Below, piece after piece: positions 38,599-48,521 of a stretch of DNA of 64,000 nucleotides (position 1 is the stretch's first letter; each line of letters begins with the position of its first letter). Source of the DNA: Promicromonospora thailandica (GTDB taxonomy: Bacteria; Actinomycetota; Actinomycetes; Actinomycetales; Cellulomonadaceae); the NCBI RefSeq assembly GCF_024171955.1, contig NZ_JAMTCS010000014.1, forward strand, positions 1 through 64,000, read 5' to 3'. The translations under genes and the position numbers were made by a program. The notes below the pieces were generated by a model that saw only the letters and a program-made list of their open reading frames with translations, was not told the origin of the DNA and made no database searches.

Positions 38599-40584
38599 GT
38601 GCCCCCAGATGCCCCGCGCACCGCACCGAAGGCTGTCCCGACGGGGGCACCCATGGCGCTGACCGGCTCCCGTGTCCGGCGCTCGTTCGCCCTCATGTGG
38701 CGCGGCATGCGCGCCCACCCGGGCCTCTACGTCCTCGCCGTCGGGGCCTCCGGGCTGTTCGGCGCGCTGACCGTCGCCGTCAGCCGCGCGGTCGGCTGGG
38801 CCACCGACACGGTGGTGGTGCCCGCCATCGCGGGCGACGCGGCGGCTCGCGACCGGATCTGGCTCGCGGGTCTCGTGCTCGGCGCCGTCGCCGTGAGCCT
38901 CGCGCTCTCGGTGGCCGGCCGGCGCATCTGGGCCGGCTACGGCGTCGTCGCCATCCAGGCCGACCACCGCACCGCCCTGACCCGGCAGTACCTGCGCCTG
39001 CCCGCCTCCTGGCACCGCGCCCACCCGGCCGGTCAGCTCCTCAACCACACCACCTCGGACACCGAGGCCGCCACGGGCGTGTTCAACCCGCTGCCGTTCG
39101 CGCTCGGCGTCGTCGTCATGATCGGCGTCGCCGTCGGCATGCTGCTGGCCGTCGACCCGTGGCTCGCGCTCGCGGCGCTGGCCGTCATCCCGATCACGGT
39201 CGCCGTCAACGCGGTCTACCAGAAGCACATGTCGCCCGCCGTGACCCGGGCGCAGCGCCTGCGCGGCGACGTCGCCGACGTGGCCCACGAGAGCTTCGAG
39301 GCGGCCCTGCTAGTCAAGGCCCTCGGCACCGAGGACCGCGAGGAGAGCCGGTTCGACGCCCGCACCCAGGAGCTGCGGGCCGCGAACGTGCGCGTCGGCA
39401 TCGTCCGCTCGCTGTTCGACCCCGTGATCCAGACCCTGCCCGCCGTCGGCACCCTGCTCGTGCTCGGTATCGGCACCTGGCGCGTCACGGTGGGCGCCGT
39501 CGAGCCGGGCGACATCGTCACGGCCGCCTACCTGCTGACCATGATGACCGTGCCCGTGCAGGCGTTCGGCTGGGTGCTCGGCGAGCTCCCGCGCGCCCTG
39601 GTCGGCTACGAGCGCATCGCGCAGGTCGCCGACGCGGGCGGCGCGCTCGCCCACGGCACCGACCGCCTGCCCGCGGCGGCCGGCGGCCTCGGCGTCCGGC
39701 TCGAGGGCGTCGGCGTCGACGTGCCCGGCGGCGCCCGGGGCCGCACCATCATCCTGCTCGACGGCGTCGACCTCACCGTCGAGCCGGGCACCACCGTCGC
39801 GGTGGTCGGCAGCACCGGCGCGGGCAAGACCACCCTGGTCAGCCTCCTGGCCCGCCTGTCCGACCCGACGCGCGGGCGCGTGCTGCTGGACGGCGTCGAC
39901 GCGCGCACCCTGGCCGACGGCGAGATCCCCGCGCACGTCGCCTTCGTCACGCAGACCACCTTCGTCTTCGAGGACACCGTGCGCGGCAACGTGACGCTCG
40001 CCGACCCCGGTGCGCCCGGGTCGCCGTCCGACGACGAGGTGTGGGAGGCGCTGCGCCTGGCCCGGCTCGAGGAGACGGTGCGCGCGCTGCCCGACGGCCT
40101 CGACGCCCCGCTCGGCGAGCGCGGCGCCAACCTGTCCGGCGGCCAGCGGCAGCGGCTCGCGATCGCGCGCGCCCTGGTCCGCGCGCCGCGCCTGCTCGTC
40201 CTCGACGACGCGACGAGCGCCGTCGACCCCCGCGTCGAGCAGGAGATCCTGCGCGGGCTCGCCGACCGTGCCGACACCACGGACCCGGGCCAGGGCGCGC
40301 CCGGCACCACCGTCGTCATGGTCGCCTACCGGATGTCCTCGGTGGCGCTCGCCGACCGCGTGGTGCACGTCGAGGGCGGACGCGTGGTCGACGTCGGCAC
40401 GCACGACGAGCTCATGGCGCGCGACGCCGGCTACCGCGGGCTCGCCACGGCCTACGAGGCCGAGACCGAGCGCCGCGAGAAGGAGCGCGCGGACGCCGCC
40501 GCGGCGGAGGGTGAAGCAGGGCCCGGCGACACAGGACCCGATCGCGGCGACGAGCCGGCCGAGCTGGAAGAGGTGGCCCGATGA
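38599..40584 (+). CDS. ABC exporter half-transporter A (degenerate ATPase site)
   Basis: Fused membrane and ATPase subunit of 661 residues, with six membrane segments (about 40-320) and an ABC domain (about 360-610). Walker A is VGSTGAGKTT and the signature LSGGQRQR. Walker B reads LLVLDDATSAVD with Asp in place of the catalytic Glu, and the switch position reads VAYRMS with Tyr replacing His. Such degenerate sites mark one half of heterodimeric exporters such as TM287/288 or Rv1272c-Rv1273c. A Pro/Ala leader precedes the first helix, and a Glu-rich tail ends it. GTG 38599 is set by GAGG upstream. The substrate is unknown. Confidence 0.9.
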   Translation: MPPDAPRTAPKAVPTGAPMALTGSRVRRSFALMWRGMRAHPGLYVLAVGASGLFGALTVAVSRAVGWATDTVVVPAIAGDAAARDRIWLAGLVLGAVAVSLALSVAGRRIWAGYGVVAIQADHRTALTRQYLRLPASWHRAHPAGQLLNHTTSDTEAATGVFNPLPFALGVVVMIGVAVGMLLAVDPWLALAALAVIPITVAVNAVYQKHMSPAVTRAQRLRGDVADVAHESFEAALLVKALGTEDREESRFDARTQELRAANVRVGIVRSLFDPVIQTLPAVGTLLVLGIGTWRVTVGAVEPGDIVTAAYLLTMMTVPVQAFGWVLGELPRALVGYERIAQVADAGGALAHGTDRLPAAAGGLGVRLEGVGVDVPGGARGRTIILLDGVDLTVEPGTTVAVVGSTGAGKTTLVSLLARLSDPTRGRVLLDGVDARTLADGEIPAHVAFVTQTTFVFEDTVRGNVTLADPGAPGSPSDDEVWEALRLARLEETVRALPDGLDAPLGERGANLSGGQRQRLAIARALVRAPRLLVLDDATSAVDPRVEQEILRGLADRADTTDPGQGAPGTTVVMVAYRMSSVALADRVVHVEGGRVVDVGTHDELMARDAGYRGLATAYEAETERREKERADAAAAEGEAGPGDTGPDRGDEPAELEEVAR

Positions 40585-42443
40585 CCGCGGCGACGGACGA
40601 GCCCGACGTGACCGACGTCCCGGAGGACCTGCTCGACGCCGACGGCGCGCGCATCGAGTCCGCGAGCCGCCTCGGCGTGCTCGGCACGCTGCGCAAGGGC
40701 CTGGAGATCAGCCCGGAGATCGCCCGCGGCCTGTGGGTCACGCTCCTGCTCGCGGCGCTCGCGGCGGGGGGTCGCGTGGTGGTGCCGCTCGCGGTGCAGC
40801 AGACCATCGACGTCGGCATCCTGTCCGACGGCGGGCCCGACGCCGGCCGGGTGGCCCTGCTGGCGTCGCTCGCCGCGGGCGCGCTGGTGCTCGCCGCGCT
40901 CTGTGCGGCCATGGTCAACGTGCGGCTGTTCCGCTCGGCCGAGGCCGGGCTGGCGACGCTGCGGACCACGGCGTTCCGGCACGTGCACGACCTGTCGACG
41001 CTCACGCAGAACACCGAGCGCCGCGGCGCCCTGGTCTCGCGCGTGACCAACGACGTCGACACGGTGTCCCTGTTCGTGCAGTGGGGCGGCATCATGCTGC
41101 TGGTCAGCGCGCTGCAGGTGCTCGTGGCGACCGGGCTCATGCTCGTCTACTCGCCGGTGCTGACGGCCGTGGTGTGGGTCGCGTTCATCCCGATGTTCCT
41201 CGTGATCCGGTACGGCCAGCGGTACGTGAACCGTGCCTACACGCTGGTGCGCGAGCGCGTGGGCGCGATGCTCGGCGCCATCTCCGAGTCCGTGGTGGGC
41301 GCCGAGACGGTGCGCGCGTACGGCGTCTCGGAGCGCACCGGGCGGCGCATCGGTGACGCGGTCGAGGCCACGCGCACCGCCCAGGCGCGCTCGCAGGTGC
41401 TGGTCGCGGGCACGTTCTCGTCGGGCGTGCTCATCTCCAACCTCGTGCTCGCGGTCGTGGTCGTCGTCGGCTCGCTGCTGGGCGTGGGCGGCGGACTGAC
41501 GGCGGGGCAGCTGGTGGCGTTCCTGTTCCTCGTGCAGCTCTTCACCGGCCCGGTGCAGATGGCCACGGAGATCCTCAACGAGCTGCAGAACGCCGTCGCG
41601 GGCTGGCGGCGCGTCATCGCCGTCATCGAGACGCCGGTGCAGGTGGCCGAGCGGCCGGGCGCGGTCACGCAGGAGCGCGGCCCGGCGCACGTGACGCTGC
41701 GCGACGTCCGCTTCGCCTACCCGGGCGGCCCCGAGGTGCTGCACGGCGTGACGCTCGACCTGCCGCCGCGCACCAAGGTGGCCGTGGTGGGCCAGACCGG
41801 GTCGGGCAAGACGACGATCGCCAAGCTCGTCACCCGGCTCATCGACCCGACGTCGGGCACCGTGGAGCTGGACGGTACCGACCTGCGCGACCTGTCGTTC
41901 GCGTCCCTGCGCGAGCGGGTGGTGCTCGTGCCGCAGGAGGGCTTCCTCTTCGACGGCACGGTGCTGGACAACGCGGCCTACGGCCTGCGCGAGCCCGTCA
42001 CCGGGCCGGACGCCGACGCGCGGGCGCGCGCCGCCGTCGAGGCCGCGTTCGCCGAGCTGGGTCTGTCCGACTGGGTGGCCGACCTGCCCGACGGCCTCGA
42101 CACCGCGGTGGGCCAGCGGGGCGAGTCGCTGTCGGCGGGGGAGCGGCAGCTCGTCGCCATCGCGCGCGCCTACCTCGCACAGCCCGACCTGCTCGTGCTC
42201 GACGAGGCGACCTCCGCCGTCGACCCTGCCACCGAGGTGCGCATCGCGCGCGCCCTGGACTCGCTGACCGCGGGCCGGTCGACCATCACGATCGCGCACC
42301 GGCTCTCCACCGCCGAGGCGTCCGACCTGGTGGTCGTGGTGGACCAGGGCGAGGTGGCCGAGCTCGGACCGCACGCCGAGCTCGTGGCGGCGGACGGCGT
42401 CTACGCCCGCATGCACGCGAGCTGGGTGGCCCAGACCCGCTGA
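40581..42443 (+). CDS. ABC exporter half-transporter B (canonical ATPase site)
   Basis: Partner of 620 residues, coupled through an ATGA overlap. Six membrane segments lie at about 45-330, and the ABC domain has Walker [11 protein letters not shown], Walker [13 protein letters not shown] with catalytic Glu, and H-loop IAHRLS. Its own signature reads LSAGERQL (Gly to Ala), a usual variation in this half. With subunit A it forms one active and one degenerate site. Possible cargo includes lipids, drugs or peptides; nothing in the context decides. The pair separates hisF from hisI, which are adjacent in mycobacteria. Confidence 0.92.
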   Translation: MTAATDEPDVTDVPEDLLDADGARIESASRLGVLGTLRKGLEISPEIARGLWVTLLLAALAAGGRVVVPLAVQQTIDVGILSDGGPDAGRVALLASLAAGALVLAALCAAMVNVRLFRSAEAGLATLRTTAFRHVHDLSTLTQNTERRGALVSRVTNDVDTVSLFVQWGGIMLLVSALQVLVATGLMLVYSPVLTAVVWVAFIPMFLVIRYGQRYVNRAYTLVRERVGAMLGAISESVVGAETVRAYGVSERTGRRIGDAVEATRTAQARSQVLVAGTFSSGVLISNLVLAVVVVVGSLLGVGGGLTAGQLVAFLFLVQLFTGPVQMATEILNELQNAVAGWRRVIAVIETPVQVAERPGAVTQERGPAHVTLRDVRFAYPGGPEVLHGVTLDLPPRTKVAVVGQTGSGKTTIAKLVTRLIDPTSGTVELDGTDLRDLSFASLRERVVLVPQEGFLFDGTVLDNAAYGLREPVTGPDADARARAAVEAAFAELGLSDWVADLPDGLDTAVGQRGESLSAGERQLVAIARAYLAQPDLLVLDEATSAVDPATEVRIARALDSLTAGRSTITIAHRLSTAEASDLVVVVDQGEVAELGPHAELVAADGVYARMHASWVAQTR

Positions 42444-42504
42444 TCCCGCGGCGTCCCGGTGCGGGGCACCGCGGGCGCGGGTGGGGGCACGCTCCGGGAC
42501 GTGG

Positions 42505-42510
42505 CAGGAT
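42505..42510 (+). promoter_or_regulatory. -10 box of hisI
   Basis: CAGGAT, a frequent actinobacterial variant of TAGGAT, lies 6 bases before the GTG at 42517. It supports this start over the GTG at 42481. Confidence 0.4.
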
Positions 42511-42516
42511 TCTCAG

Positions 42517-42912
42517 GTGCCCGACGTACTCGATCCCACGATCTCTGCCCGGCTCAAGCGGGACGACTCCGGCCTGGTGGCCGCCGTCGTGCAGCAGCAC
42601 GACACGGGCGAGGTGCTCATGGTCGGCTGGATGGACGACGAGGCGCTGCGCCGCACCCTCACCGGGGGCCGAGTGACGTTCTGGTCGCGCAGCCGCCAGG
42701 AGTACTGGCGCAAGGGCGACACCTCGGGGCACGCCCAGTACGTCAAGGCCGTGAGCCTCGACTGCGACGGCGACGCCCTGCTCGTCCAGGTGGACCAGGT
42801 GGGGGCCGCGTGCCACACGGGCACGCGCACGTGCTTCGAGGCGGGCGGCGACCTGGGGGCGGTCGTCGGCACGCGCGACGAGGCCGGCCGCACGGACGAG
42901 GAGGCCCGGTGA
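42517..42912 (+). CDS. hisI: Phosphoribosyl-AMP cyclohydrolase
   Basis: Zinc enzyme of 131 residues for the third step of histidine biosynthesis. Motifs are [16 protein letters not shown], the substrate loop [20 protein letters not shown], metal Asp residues in [16 protein letters not shown] and the zinc cysteines CHTGTRTCF. It lacks a fused HisE domain, normal for actinobacteria. The GTG start follows the CAGGAT box. Its TGA overlaps the trpE GTG by four bases, so histidine and tryptophan genes are co-translated. Confidence 0.96.
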   Translation: MPDVLDPTISARLKRDDSGLVAAVVQQHDTGEVLMVGWMDDEALRRTLTGGRVTFWSRSRQEYWRKGDTSGHAQYVKAVSLDCDGDALLVQVDQVGAACHTGTRTCFEAGGDLGAVVGTRDEAGRTDEEAR

Positions 42913-44510
42913 CCCAGCTCGACGACCAGCCCACGGCCCGCGCCGCCACCGCGCCCGCCGACCTGCCCTGGGGCAGCACCTGGCCGAGCCTGCCGGAGTT
43001 CCGGGAGATGGCCGCCGACCGCCGGGTGATCCCCGTGGTGCGTCCCCTGCTGGCTGACGACGCGACGCCCGTCGGGCTGTACCGCACCCTCGCCGGCGGC
43101 CGGCCCGGCAGCTTCATCCTGGAGTCGGCGGAGTCGGACGGCGTCTGGGCGCGCTGGTCGTTCGTCGGCGTCGCGTCGCGCGCGACCCTGACCAGCGACC
43201 AGGGGCAGGCGGCCTGGACCGGAGACGTGCCCGTCGGCATCCCCACGCAGGGCGACGTCGTCGACGTCCTGGCCGCGGCGCTGGACGCGCTGGCCACGCC
43301 CGGCGTGGCCAACCTGCCGCCGCTCACGGGCGGCCTGGCGGGCGTGCTCGGCTGGGACGTGGTGCGGCACTGGGAGCCGACCCTCCCGGCGACCGCGCCG
43401 GACGAGGTGGGTGCGCCCGAGCTCGCCCTGTGCCTGGCCACCGACCTCGCCGTGGTGGACCACCGGGAGGGAACGGTGTGGCTCGTCGCCAACGCGATCA
43501 ACGCCGACGCCACCGACGAGCGTGTGGACGAGGCCCACGCCGACGCCGTGGCCCGGCTGGACGCCATGGAGGCACGGCTCGCGGCCGGCGGACCGCGCGT
43601 GACCTCGGTCGTGGCCGACGGCGCCGAGCCCGAGCTGGAGTTCCGGTCCACGCGCGAGGAGTTCGAGGACGCCGTGCTCGCGGGCAAGGAGGCGATCCGC
43701 GAGGGCGAGGTGTTCCAGGTGGTGCTCTCCCAGCGCCTCGACCTGGACTGCCCGGCGGACCCGCTGGACGTGTACCGGGCGCTGCGCACCATCAACCCCA
43801 GCCCGTACATGTACTACTTCCACCTGGCCAGGCCCGACGGCACCGAGTTCGCCGTGGTGGGTTCCAGCCCCGAGACCCTGGTGAAGGTGGAGGACGGGCA
43901 CGTCACCACCTACCCGATCGCGGGATCGCGCCCGCGCGGCGCGCACCCCGAGGAGGACGCGGAGCTGGGCGAGGAGCTCCTGGCGGACCCCAAGGAGCGC
44001 GCCGAGCACATCATGCTGGTCGACCTGTCCCGCAACGACCTGGTCAAGGTCTGCGAACCGACCAGCGTGGAGGTGGTCGAGTTCATGAAGGTGCGCCGGT
44101 TCAGCCACATCATGCACATGTGCTCCACCGTCGTGGGGCGCCTCCGTGCGGGCCGCGGCGCCCTCGACGCGCTGCGCGCCACGTTCCCCGCCGGAACCCT
44201 CTCGGGCGCGCCGAAACCGCGGGCGATCGCGCTGATCGACGAGCTCGAGCCCGCGTCGCGCGGCATCTACGGCGGGGTGTGCGGGTACTTCGACTTCGGC
44301 GGCGACATGGACATGGCCATCGCGATCCGCACGGCGTACATCTCCGGCGGGCGGGCCAGCGTGCAGGCCGGGGCGGGCATCGTCGCGGACTCCGTGCCCG
44401 CGCTGGAGTACGCCGAGTCGCGGAACAAGGCCGCGGCCGCCGTGCGCGCCGTGCAGCTCGCGTCCCGCCTCGCCCCGCTGCCCACGGCGCCGGCCCGGAG
44501 CGCGACATGA
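42909..44510 (+). CDS. trpE: Anthranilate synthase component I
   Basis: Makes anthranilate from chorismate with ammonia from TrpG, the first committed step of tryptophan synthesis. At 533 residues it has the N-terminal regulatory lobe with the feedback element [19 protein letters not shown] and the chorismate-binding domain ([91 protein letters not shown]). trpG and trpD are not in the window. It overlaps hisI upstream and a Trp-associated membrane protein downstream. Confidence 0.97.
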   Translation: MTQLDDQPTARAATAPADLPWGSTWPSLPEFREMAADRRVIPVVRPLLADDATPVGLYRTLAGGRPGSFILESAESDGVWARWSFVGVASRATLTSDQGQAAWTGDVPVGIPTQGDVVDVLAAALDALATPGVANLPPLTGGLAGVLGWDVVRHWEPTLPATAPDEVGAPELALCLATDLAVVDHREGTVWLVANAINADATDERVDEAHADAVARLDAMEARLAAGGPRVTSVVADGAEPELEFRSTREEFEDAVLAGKEAIREGEVFQVVLSQRLDLDCPADPLDVYRALRTINPSPYMYYFHLARPDGTEFAVVGSSPETLVKVEDGHVTTYPIAGSRPRGAHPEEDAELGEELLADPKERAEHIMLVDLSRNDLVKVCEPTSVEVVEFMKVRRFSHIMHMCSTVVGRLRAGRGALDALRATFPAGTLSGAPKPRAIALIDELEPASRGIYGGVCGYFDFGGDMDMAIAIRTAYISGGRASVQAGAGIVADSVPALEYAESRNKAAAAVRAVQLASRLAPLPTAPARSAT

Positions 44511-45115
44511 CCCGCACCCGCACCGTCCTCGCGCTGCTCGTGCTGGGCGCGCTGACCTTCGGCACGGGCTCGCCCACCTGGGTGACCACCGCGGTCGCGA
44601 CGGCGCTCGAGCCCGAGGTGGCCGTCGCCGCGACGGGCACCTCCGCCGCGCCCGGCGTCGGCGCCGGCGCGCTGGTCCTGCTGGCCGCGGGCGTCGCGTG
44701 CGCGCTCACCGGCCGGGTCGCCCGGTACGTGGCGCTCGTCGTCGCCGCGGCGGGCGGGGTCCTGGTGGTGGCGAGCACGCTCACCGTCGTCGCCGACCCG
44801 ACGCCGGCCGCGACCGCGGCGGCGTCCGCCGCCACCGGTGTCACCGATCTCACGTCGCCGGTCGCGCTGACGGCGTGGCCGTGGGCCGCCGTGGTGACGG
44901 GCGTGCTCGCGGTGGTCGTCGCCGTCTGGGGCGCCGTGGCGGCGCGCGGCTGGGCGGCCACGTCCGGGCGGCACGAACGCGCGGCCGCCACGCCGTCCGC
45001 GGCCTCCGCGGAGCCGTCCGCGCCGGCGGCTCCCGCCGGTTCGCCGGACGACGAGATCGACCCCCACGACGCCTGGGACGCCCTGTCCCGCGGCGACGAC
45101 CCGACCGGTCGCTGA
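44507..45115 (+). CDS. Trp-biosynthesis-associated membrane protein
   Basis: Membrane protein of 202 residues with about four hydrophobic segments (LALLVLGALTFG; GALVLLAAGVACAL; YVALVVAAAGGVLVVAS; AVVTGVLAVVVAVWG) and a disordered Ala/Pro/acidic tail ending EIDPHDAWDALSRGDDPTGR. It fits the family of conserved proteins always placed after trpE in actinobacteria (Rv1610 counterpart). The role is not known; a tryptophan or precursor transport function is often guessed. ATGA overlap with trpE. Confidence 0.85.
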   Translation: MTRTRTVLALLVLGALTFGTGSPTWVTTAVATALEPEVAVAATGTSAAPGVGAGALVLLAAGVACALTGRVARYVALVVAAAGGVLVVASTLTVVADPTPAATAAASAATGVTDLTSPVALTAWPWAAVVTGVLAVVVAVWGAVAARGWAATSGRHERAAATPSAASAEPSAPAAPAGSPDDEIDPHDAWDALSRGDDPTGR

Positions 45116-45192
45116 CCCCGCCGGGCCGCTGACCTGCCGGTGAGCGGTTAGGCTGAGCGCGTACCGCACGACACGAAAGGCACCCACCTGCG

Positions 45193-45453
45193 ATGACCGA
45201 GAACAAGCCCGAGATCGCCTACCTGCCGCCGGGCATCCCGCCGACCAACCACGGCCACACCGTGGCGGCCTGGGTCACCATGGCGGGCATCACGCTGGGC
45301 GTGCTGGTCGCCGCGTGGGGGATGGTGCTGGCGGCGAGCTCGCAGGCAGGCGTCGTCGTGGTCGTGACCGGCTTCGTCGTCGTCGCCGCCTCGCTCGTCG
45401 TGGGCCTGGTGCTGCGCAACCTCGGGATGGGCCAGAAGAAGGTCCGGCGGTAG
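45193..45453 (+). CDS. HGxxPAAW-type small membrane protein
   Basis: Two-segment membrane protein of 86 residues. After a soluble start (ENKPEIAYLPPGIPPT) comes NHGHTVAAWVTMAGITLG, close to the HGxxPAAW signature of a small actinobacterial family that lies between trpE and trpC. Function unknown. The ribosome site is AAAGGC about 15 bases upstream. TAGGCT at 45149-45154 may be a -10, giving a separate transcript from trpE. Confidence 0.78.
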   Translation: MTENKPEIAYLPPGIPPTNHGHTVAAWVTMAGITLGVLVAAWGMVLAASSQAGVVVVVTGFVVVAASLVVGLVLRNLGMGQKKVRR

Positions 45454-45460
45454 GTCTGCC

Positions 45461-45751
45461 ATGACCGAGCTCGCGATGGCCGCGCCGCCCAGCGCCCACC
45501 CCCGCAACCACCTGGGGGTGTGGGCGCTGGTGCTGGGCATCGCGTCGGTCGTGCTGGCGCTGGGCGCCCTCACGGGCGTCCCCGCCATCATCCTCGGCAA
45601 CGAGGGCCGCCGGGCGGTGCGTGCCGGCGAGGCCGACAACGAGGGCATGGCCCTGGCCGGCGTCGTGCTGGGCTGGCTCTCGCTGGCGATCCTCGTCGGG
45701 GTGATCGTCCTGGTCGTCGTCCGCTACCTGGCGGGTGGGCCCCATTCCTGA
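45461..45751 (+). CDS. DUF4190 membrane protein, short form
   Basis: Membrane protein of 96 residues made of just the DUF4190 core (NHLGVWALVLGIASVVLALGALTGVPAIILGNEGRRAVRAGEADNEGMALAGVVLGWLSLAILVGVIVLV) with two membrane segments. It lacks the long Pro-rich N-terminus of the three copies at 2.5-4.6 kb, so it shows what the minimal domain is. It starts 8 bases after the preceding gene and overlaps the next by 17 bases. Confidence 0.8.
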   Translation: MTELAMAAPPSAHPRNHLGVWALVLGIASVVLALGALTGVPAIILGNEGRRAVRAGEADNEGMALAGVVLGWLSLAILVGVIVLVVVRYLAGGPHS

Positions 45752-46157
45752 ACCGGCCCGGCGGCGGGCGCTCCGGGCGCCGCTGCTGACCGGCGGGGCG
45801 GTCGCGGCGGCGACGCTGGTGCTGGCGGTGCGCGACCCGCACGTGCGCGGCTCGTACGGCTTCTGCCCGCTGCTGGAGCTCACCGGCCTGGCCTGTCCGC
45901 TCTGCGGTGGCCTGCGCGCCACGCACGACCTGGCGCACCTCGACCTCGCGGGCGCGTGGTCCGCCAACGCGCTGTGGACCGTCGCCGCCCCCGTGGTGGT
46001 GGCGCTCTGGGTGGCGTGGCTCGTGACCGCGGCCCGGGGCCGGCCGGTGCGCGGACCGTCCGCGACGGCGGCGTGGGTGACGCTGGGCGTGGCGCTCGCG
46101 TTCCTCGTGGTGCGCAACCTGCCGGTCCTGCAGCCGTACCTGACGCCCTGGCTCTGA
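45735..46157 (+). CDS. DUF2752 membrane protein
   Basis: Membrane protein of 140 residues with three hydrophobic segments and the DUF2752 signature CPLCGGLRATHDLAHLDL (two Cys and one His in the loop), preceded by YGFCPLLELTGLACP. A metal or redox role for the conserved cysteines is possible. The GTG at 45735 overlaps the DUF4190 gene, so the two are co-translated. It completes a run of four small membrane proteins between trpE and trpC. Confidence 0.83.
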   Translation: MGPIPEPARRRALRAPLLTGGAVAAATLVLAVRDPHVRGSYGFCPLLELTGLACPLCGGLRATHDLAHLDLAGAWSANALWTVAAPVVVALWVAWLVTAARGRPVRGPSATAAWVTLGVALAFLVVRNLPVLQPYLTPWL

Positions 46158-46176
46158 CGCCGGGTTCTGCGGGCCA

Positions 46177-46221
46177 GGTCCTGACGCCGCGTCGTCTCAC
46201 GGTCCGGGAGTGGTCAGGACC
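46177..46221 (+). terminator. Inverted repeat before trpC
   Basis: GGTCCTGAC (46177-46185) and GTCAGGACC (46213-46221) form a 9-base stem with a 27-base loop after the DUF2752 gene. It may end the upstream message. Confidence 0.35.
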
Positions 46222-46237
46222 ACACCCGCGGTCCGCC

Positions 46238-46243
46238 TACGAT
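46238..46243 (+). promoter_or_regulatory. Candidate -10 box of trpC
   Basis: TACGAT would start a leader of about 125 bases before trpC. I found no Trp-codon-rich leader peptide in it. A reading from the ATG at 46242 has no run of TGG codons. Confidence 0.35.
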
Positions 46244-46375
46244 GGCGGTGGGGATGGTCACCCGGAGGGCACACGGACGGCGCCCCCGGGGCGAGCAACC
46301 GAACAGCAGACAGTCAGGCGTCCTTCCGGCGTCCGACGCGTATGACGAGGACAGAGGCCACGGGGAGGCTCATCA

Positions 46376-47191
46376 ATGTCGGTCCTGGAGGACATCGTCG
46401 CGGGGGTTCGTGAGGACCTCGCGGAGCGTGAGGCGCGCGTGTCGCTCGACGCGCTCAAGGAACGTGCCGCCGCGGTCCCCGGGGCCCTCGAGTGCGTCGG
46501 GCGCCTGCGGCAGGCGGACGCCGTCTCGGTGATCGCCGAGGTGAAGCGGTCCAGCCCCAGCAAGGGCTCGCTCGCGCAGATCGCCGACCCGGCGGCCCTC
46601 GCCGTCGAGTACGAGAGCGGCGGCGCGTCCGTCATCTCCGTGCTCACCGAGCAGCGCCGGTTCCACGGCTCGCTGGCCGACCTGGACGCGGTGCGCGGCC
46701 GGGTCGACGTCCCGGTGCTGCGCAAGGACTTCGTGGTGACGCCGTACCAGGTCTGGGAGGCGCGGGCGCACGGCGCCGACCTGGTGCTGCTCATCGTGGC
46801 GGCGCTGGAGCAGACCGTGCTGGAGTCGCTCGTCGAGCGGGTGCACTCGCTCGGCATGACCGCCCTCGTCGAGACGCACAGCCTGGAGGAGGTGCGCCGC
46901 GCGGTCGACGCCGGGGCCCGCGTGGTCGGCGTGAACCACCGCAACCTCAAGACGCTCGAGCTCGACCGGGGCCTGTTCAGCAGCCTCGCCGAGTACATCC
47001 CGGACGACGTGGTCAAGGTCGCGGAGTCCGGCATCCGCGGCCCGCACGACGTGATGGACATGGCCCGCGCCGGGGCGGACGCCGTCCTGGTGGGCGAGGC
47101 GCTCGTCACCGACCGCACCCCGCGCGCCTCGGTGGCCGACCTCGTGGCGGCGGGCTCGCACCCGTCGCTGAAGTCCGTCCGCCCCTCCTGA
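46376..47191 (+). CDS. trpC: Indole-3-glycerol phosphate synthase
   Basis: TIM-barrel enzyme of 271 residues that closes the indole ring in tryptophan biosynthesis. Seen are the catalytic Lys/Glu strands [76 protein letters not shown] and [12 protein letters not shown]. It is not fused to TrpF. The start follows GGGGAGG at about 10 bases. trpB follows after 43 bases with its own ribosome site. Confidence 0.97.
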   Translation: MSVLEDIVAGVREDLAEREARVSLDALKERAAAVPGALECVGRLRQADAVSVIAEVKRSSPSKGSLAQIADPAALAVEYESGGASVISVLTEQRRFHGSLADLDAVRGRVDVPVLRKDFVVTPYQVWEARAHGADLVLLIVAALEQTVLESLVERVHSLGMTALVETHSLEEVRRAVDAGARVVGVNHRNLKTLELDRGLFSSLAEYIPDDVVKVAESGIRGPHDVMDMARAGADAVLVGEALVTDRTPRASVADLVAAGSHPSLKSVRPS

Positions 47192-47234
47192 CCCACCCCA
47201 CCCGTCCAGTCCGTCCGCGGCGAAAGGATCCCAG

Positions 47235-48521
47235 GTGACCGACGTGAAGCTGGCCGACGTCTCCGGCCCGTACTTCGGGCAGTACGGTGGCCGCTACGTG
47301 CCCGAGGCGCTGATCGCCGCGCTCGACGAGCTGGACACCGAGTTCCGCAAGGCGGCCGACGACCCGGCGTTCGTGGCGGAGCTGCGGCGCCTGCACCGCG
47401 AGTACACGGGCCGCCCGAGCCCGCTGACCGAGGTGCCCCGGTTCGCGGAGCACGCGGGCGGCGGCTCCGGCGCCGTCCGGGTGTTCCTCAAGCGTGAGGA
47501 CCTCAACCACACCGGCTCGCACAAGATCAACAACGTGCTGGGCCAGGCGCTGCTGGTCAAGCGCATGGGCAAGAAGCGCCTCATCGCCGAGACCGGTGCG
47601 GGGCAGCACGGCGTCGCCACCGCGACCGCGGCCGCCCTGATGGACCTCGAGTGCGTGGTCTACATGGGCGAGGAGGACACCCGCCGGCAGGCGCTCAACG
47701 TGGCCCGGATGCGCCTGCTCGGCGCCGAGGTGGTGCCGGTGAAGATCGGCTCCCGCACGCTCAAGGACGCGATCAACGAGGCCCTGCGCGACTGGGTCGC
47801 CAACGTCGAGACCACGCACTACCTCCTGGGCACCGTCACGGGCCCGCACCCGTTCCCCGAGATGGTGCGCCAGTTCCACCGCATCATCGGCGAGGAGGCG
47901 CGCGAGCAGCTCCAGGAGCGCATCGGCCGCCTCCCCGACGTCGTGGCGGCCTGCGTGGGCGGCGGCTCCAACGCGCTCGGCATCTTCAACGCGTTCCTCG
48001 ACGACAAGGACGTCGAGCTGCGCGGCTTCGAGGCCGGCGGCGAGGGCATCGAGTCCGGCCGCCACGCGGCCCGGTTCAGCGGCGGTGCGCTGGGCGTGCT
48101 GCACGGCGCCAAGTCCTACCTGCTGCAGGACGACGACGGCCAGACCCTGCCCAGCCACTCGGTGTCGGCGGGCCTCGACTACCCGAGCGTCGGCCCGGCG
48201 CACTCGTGGCTGCACGACCTGGGCCGCGCCACCTACGAGCCGGTGACCGACGACGAGGCCATGGAGGCGTTCCGCCTGCTGTGCCGCACCGAGGGCATCA
48301 TCCCGGCCATCGAGTCCGCGCACGCGCTCGCCGGCGCGCTGCGGGTGGGCCAGGCGGCCGCGGCCGAGGGCCGGACGGGACCGGACGGCGAGCCGCTCGT
48401 GCTCCTCGTGAACCTCTCCGGGCGGGGTGACAAGGACGTGGCGACGGCCGCCCGGTGGTTCGGTCTGCTCGACGACGGCGCGGCGGCGGAGGAGCTGGAA
48501 CGACAGGAGGGCCGGGGATGA
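47235..48521 (+). CDS. trpB: Tryptophan synthase beta subunit
   Basis: PLP enzyme of 428 residues that condenses indole with serine. The PLP Lys is in HTGSHKINN (near residue 97), the indole-site Glu in AETGAGQHG, and the PLP phosphate loop in [10 protein letters not shown]. The start [14 protein letters not shown] is the classical TrpB1 type that pairs with TrpA through an ammonia-free indole tunnel. GAAAGGA precedes the GTG. ATGA overlap with trpA ensures equal synthesis. Confidence 0.97.
   Translation: MTDVKLADVSGPYFGQYGGRYVPEALIAALDELDTEFRKAADDPAFVAELRRLHREYTGRPSPLTEVPRFAEHAGGGSGAVRVFLKREDLNHTGSHKINNVLGQALLVKRMGKKRLIAETGAGQHGVATATAAALMDLECVVYMGEEDTRRQALNVARMRLLGAEVVPVKIGSRTLKDAINEALRDWVANVETTHYLLGTVTGPHPFPEMVRQFHRIIGEEAREQLQERIGRLPDVVAACVGGGSNALGIFNAFLDDKDVELRGFEAGGEGIESGRHAARFSGGALGVLHGAKSYLLQDDDGQTLPSHSVSAGLDYPSVGPAHSWLHDLGRATYEPVTDDEAMEAFRLLCRTEGIIPAIESAHALAGALRVGQAAAAEGRTGPDGEPLVLLVNLSGRGDKDVATAARWFGLLDDGAAAEELERQEGRG

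Noticed and set aside
46158-46375. Trp attenuator leader before trpC
   Set aside because: No short ORF with consecutive TGG codons and no alternating stems were found. The ATG at 46242 opens a frame without Trp clusters.
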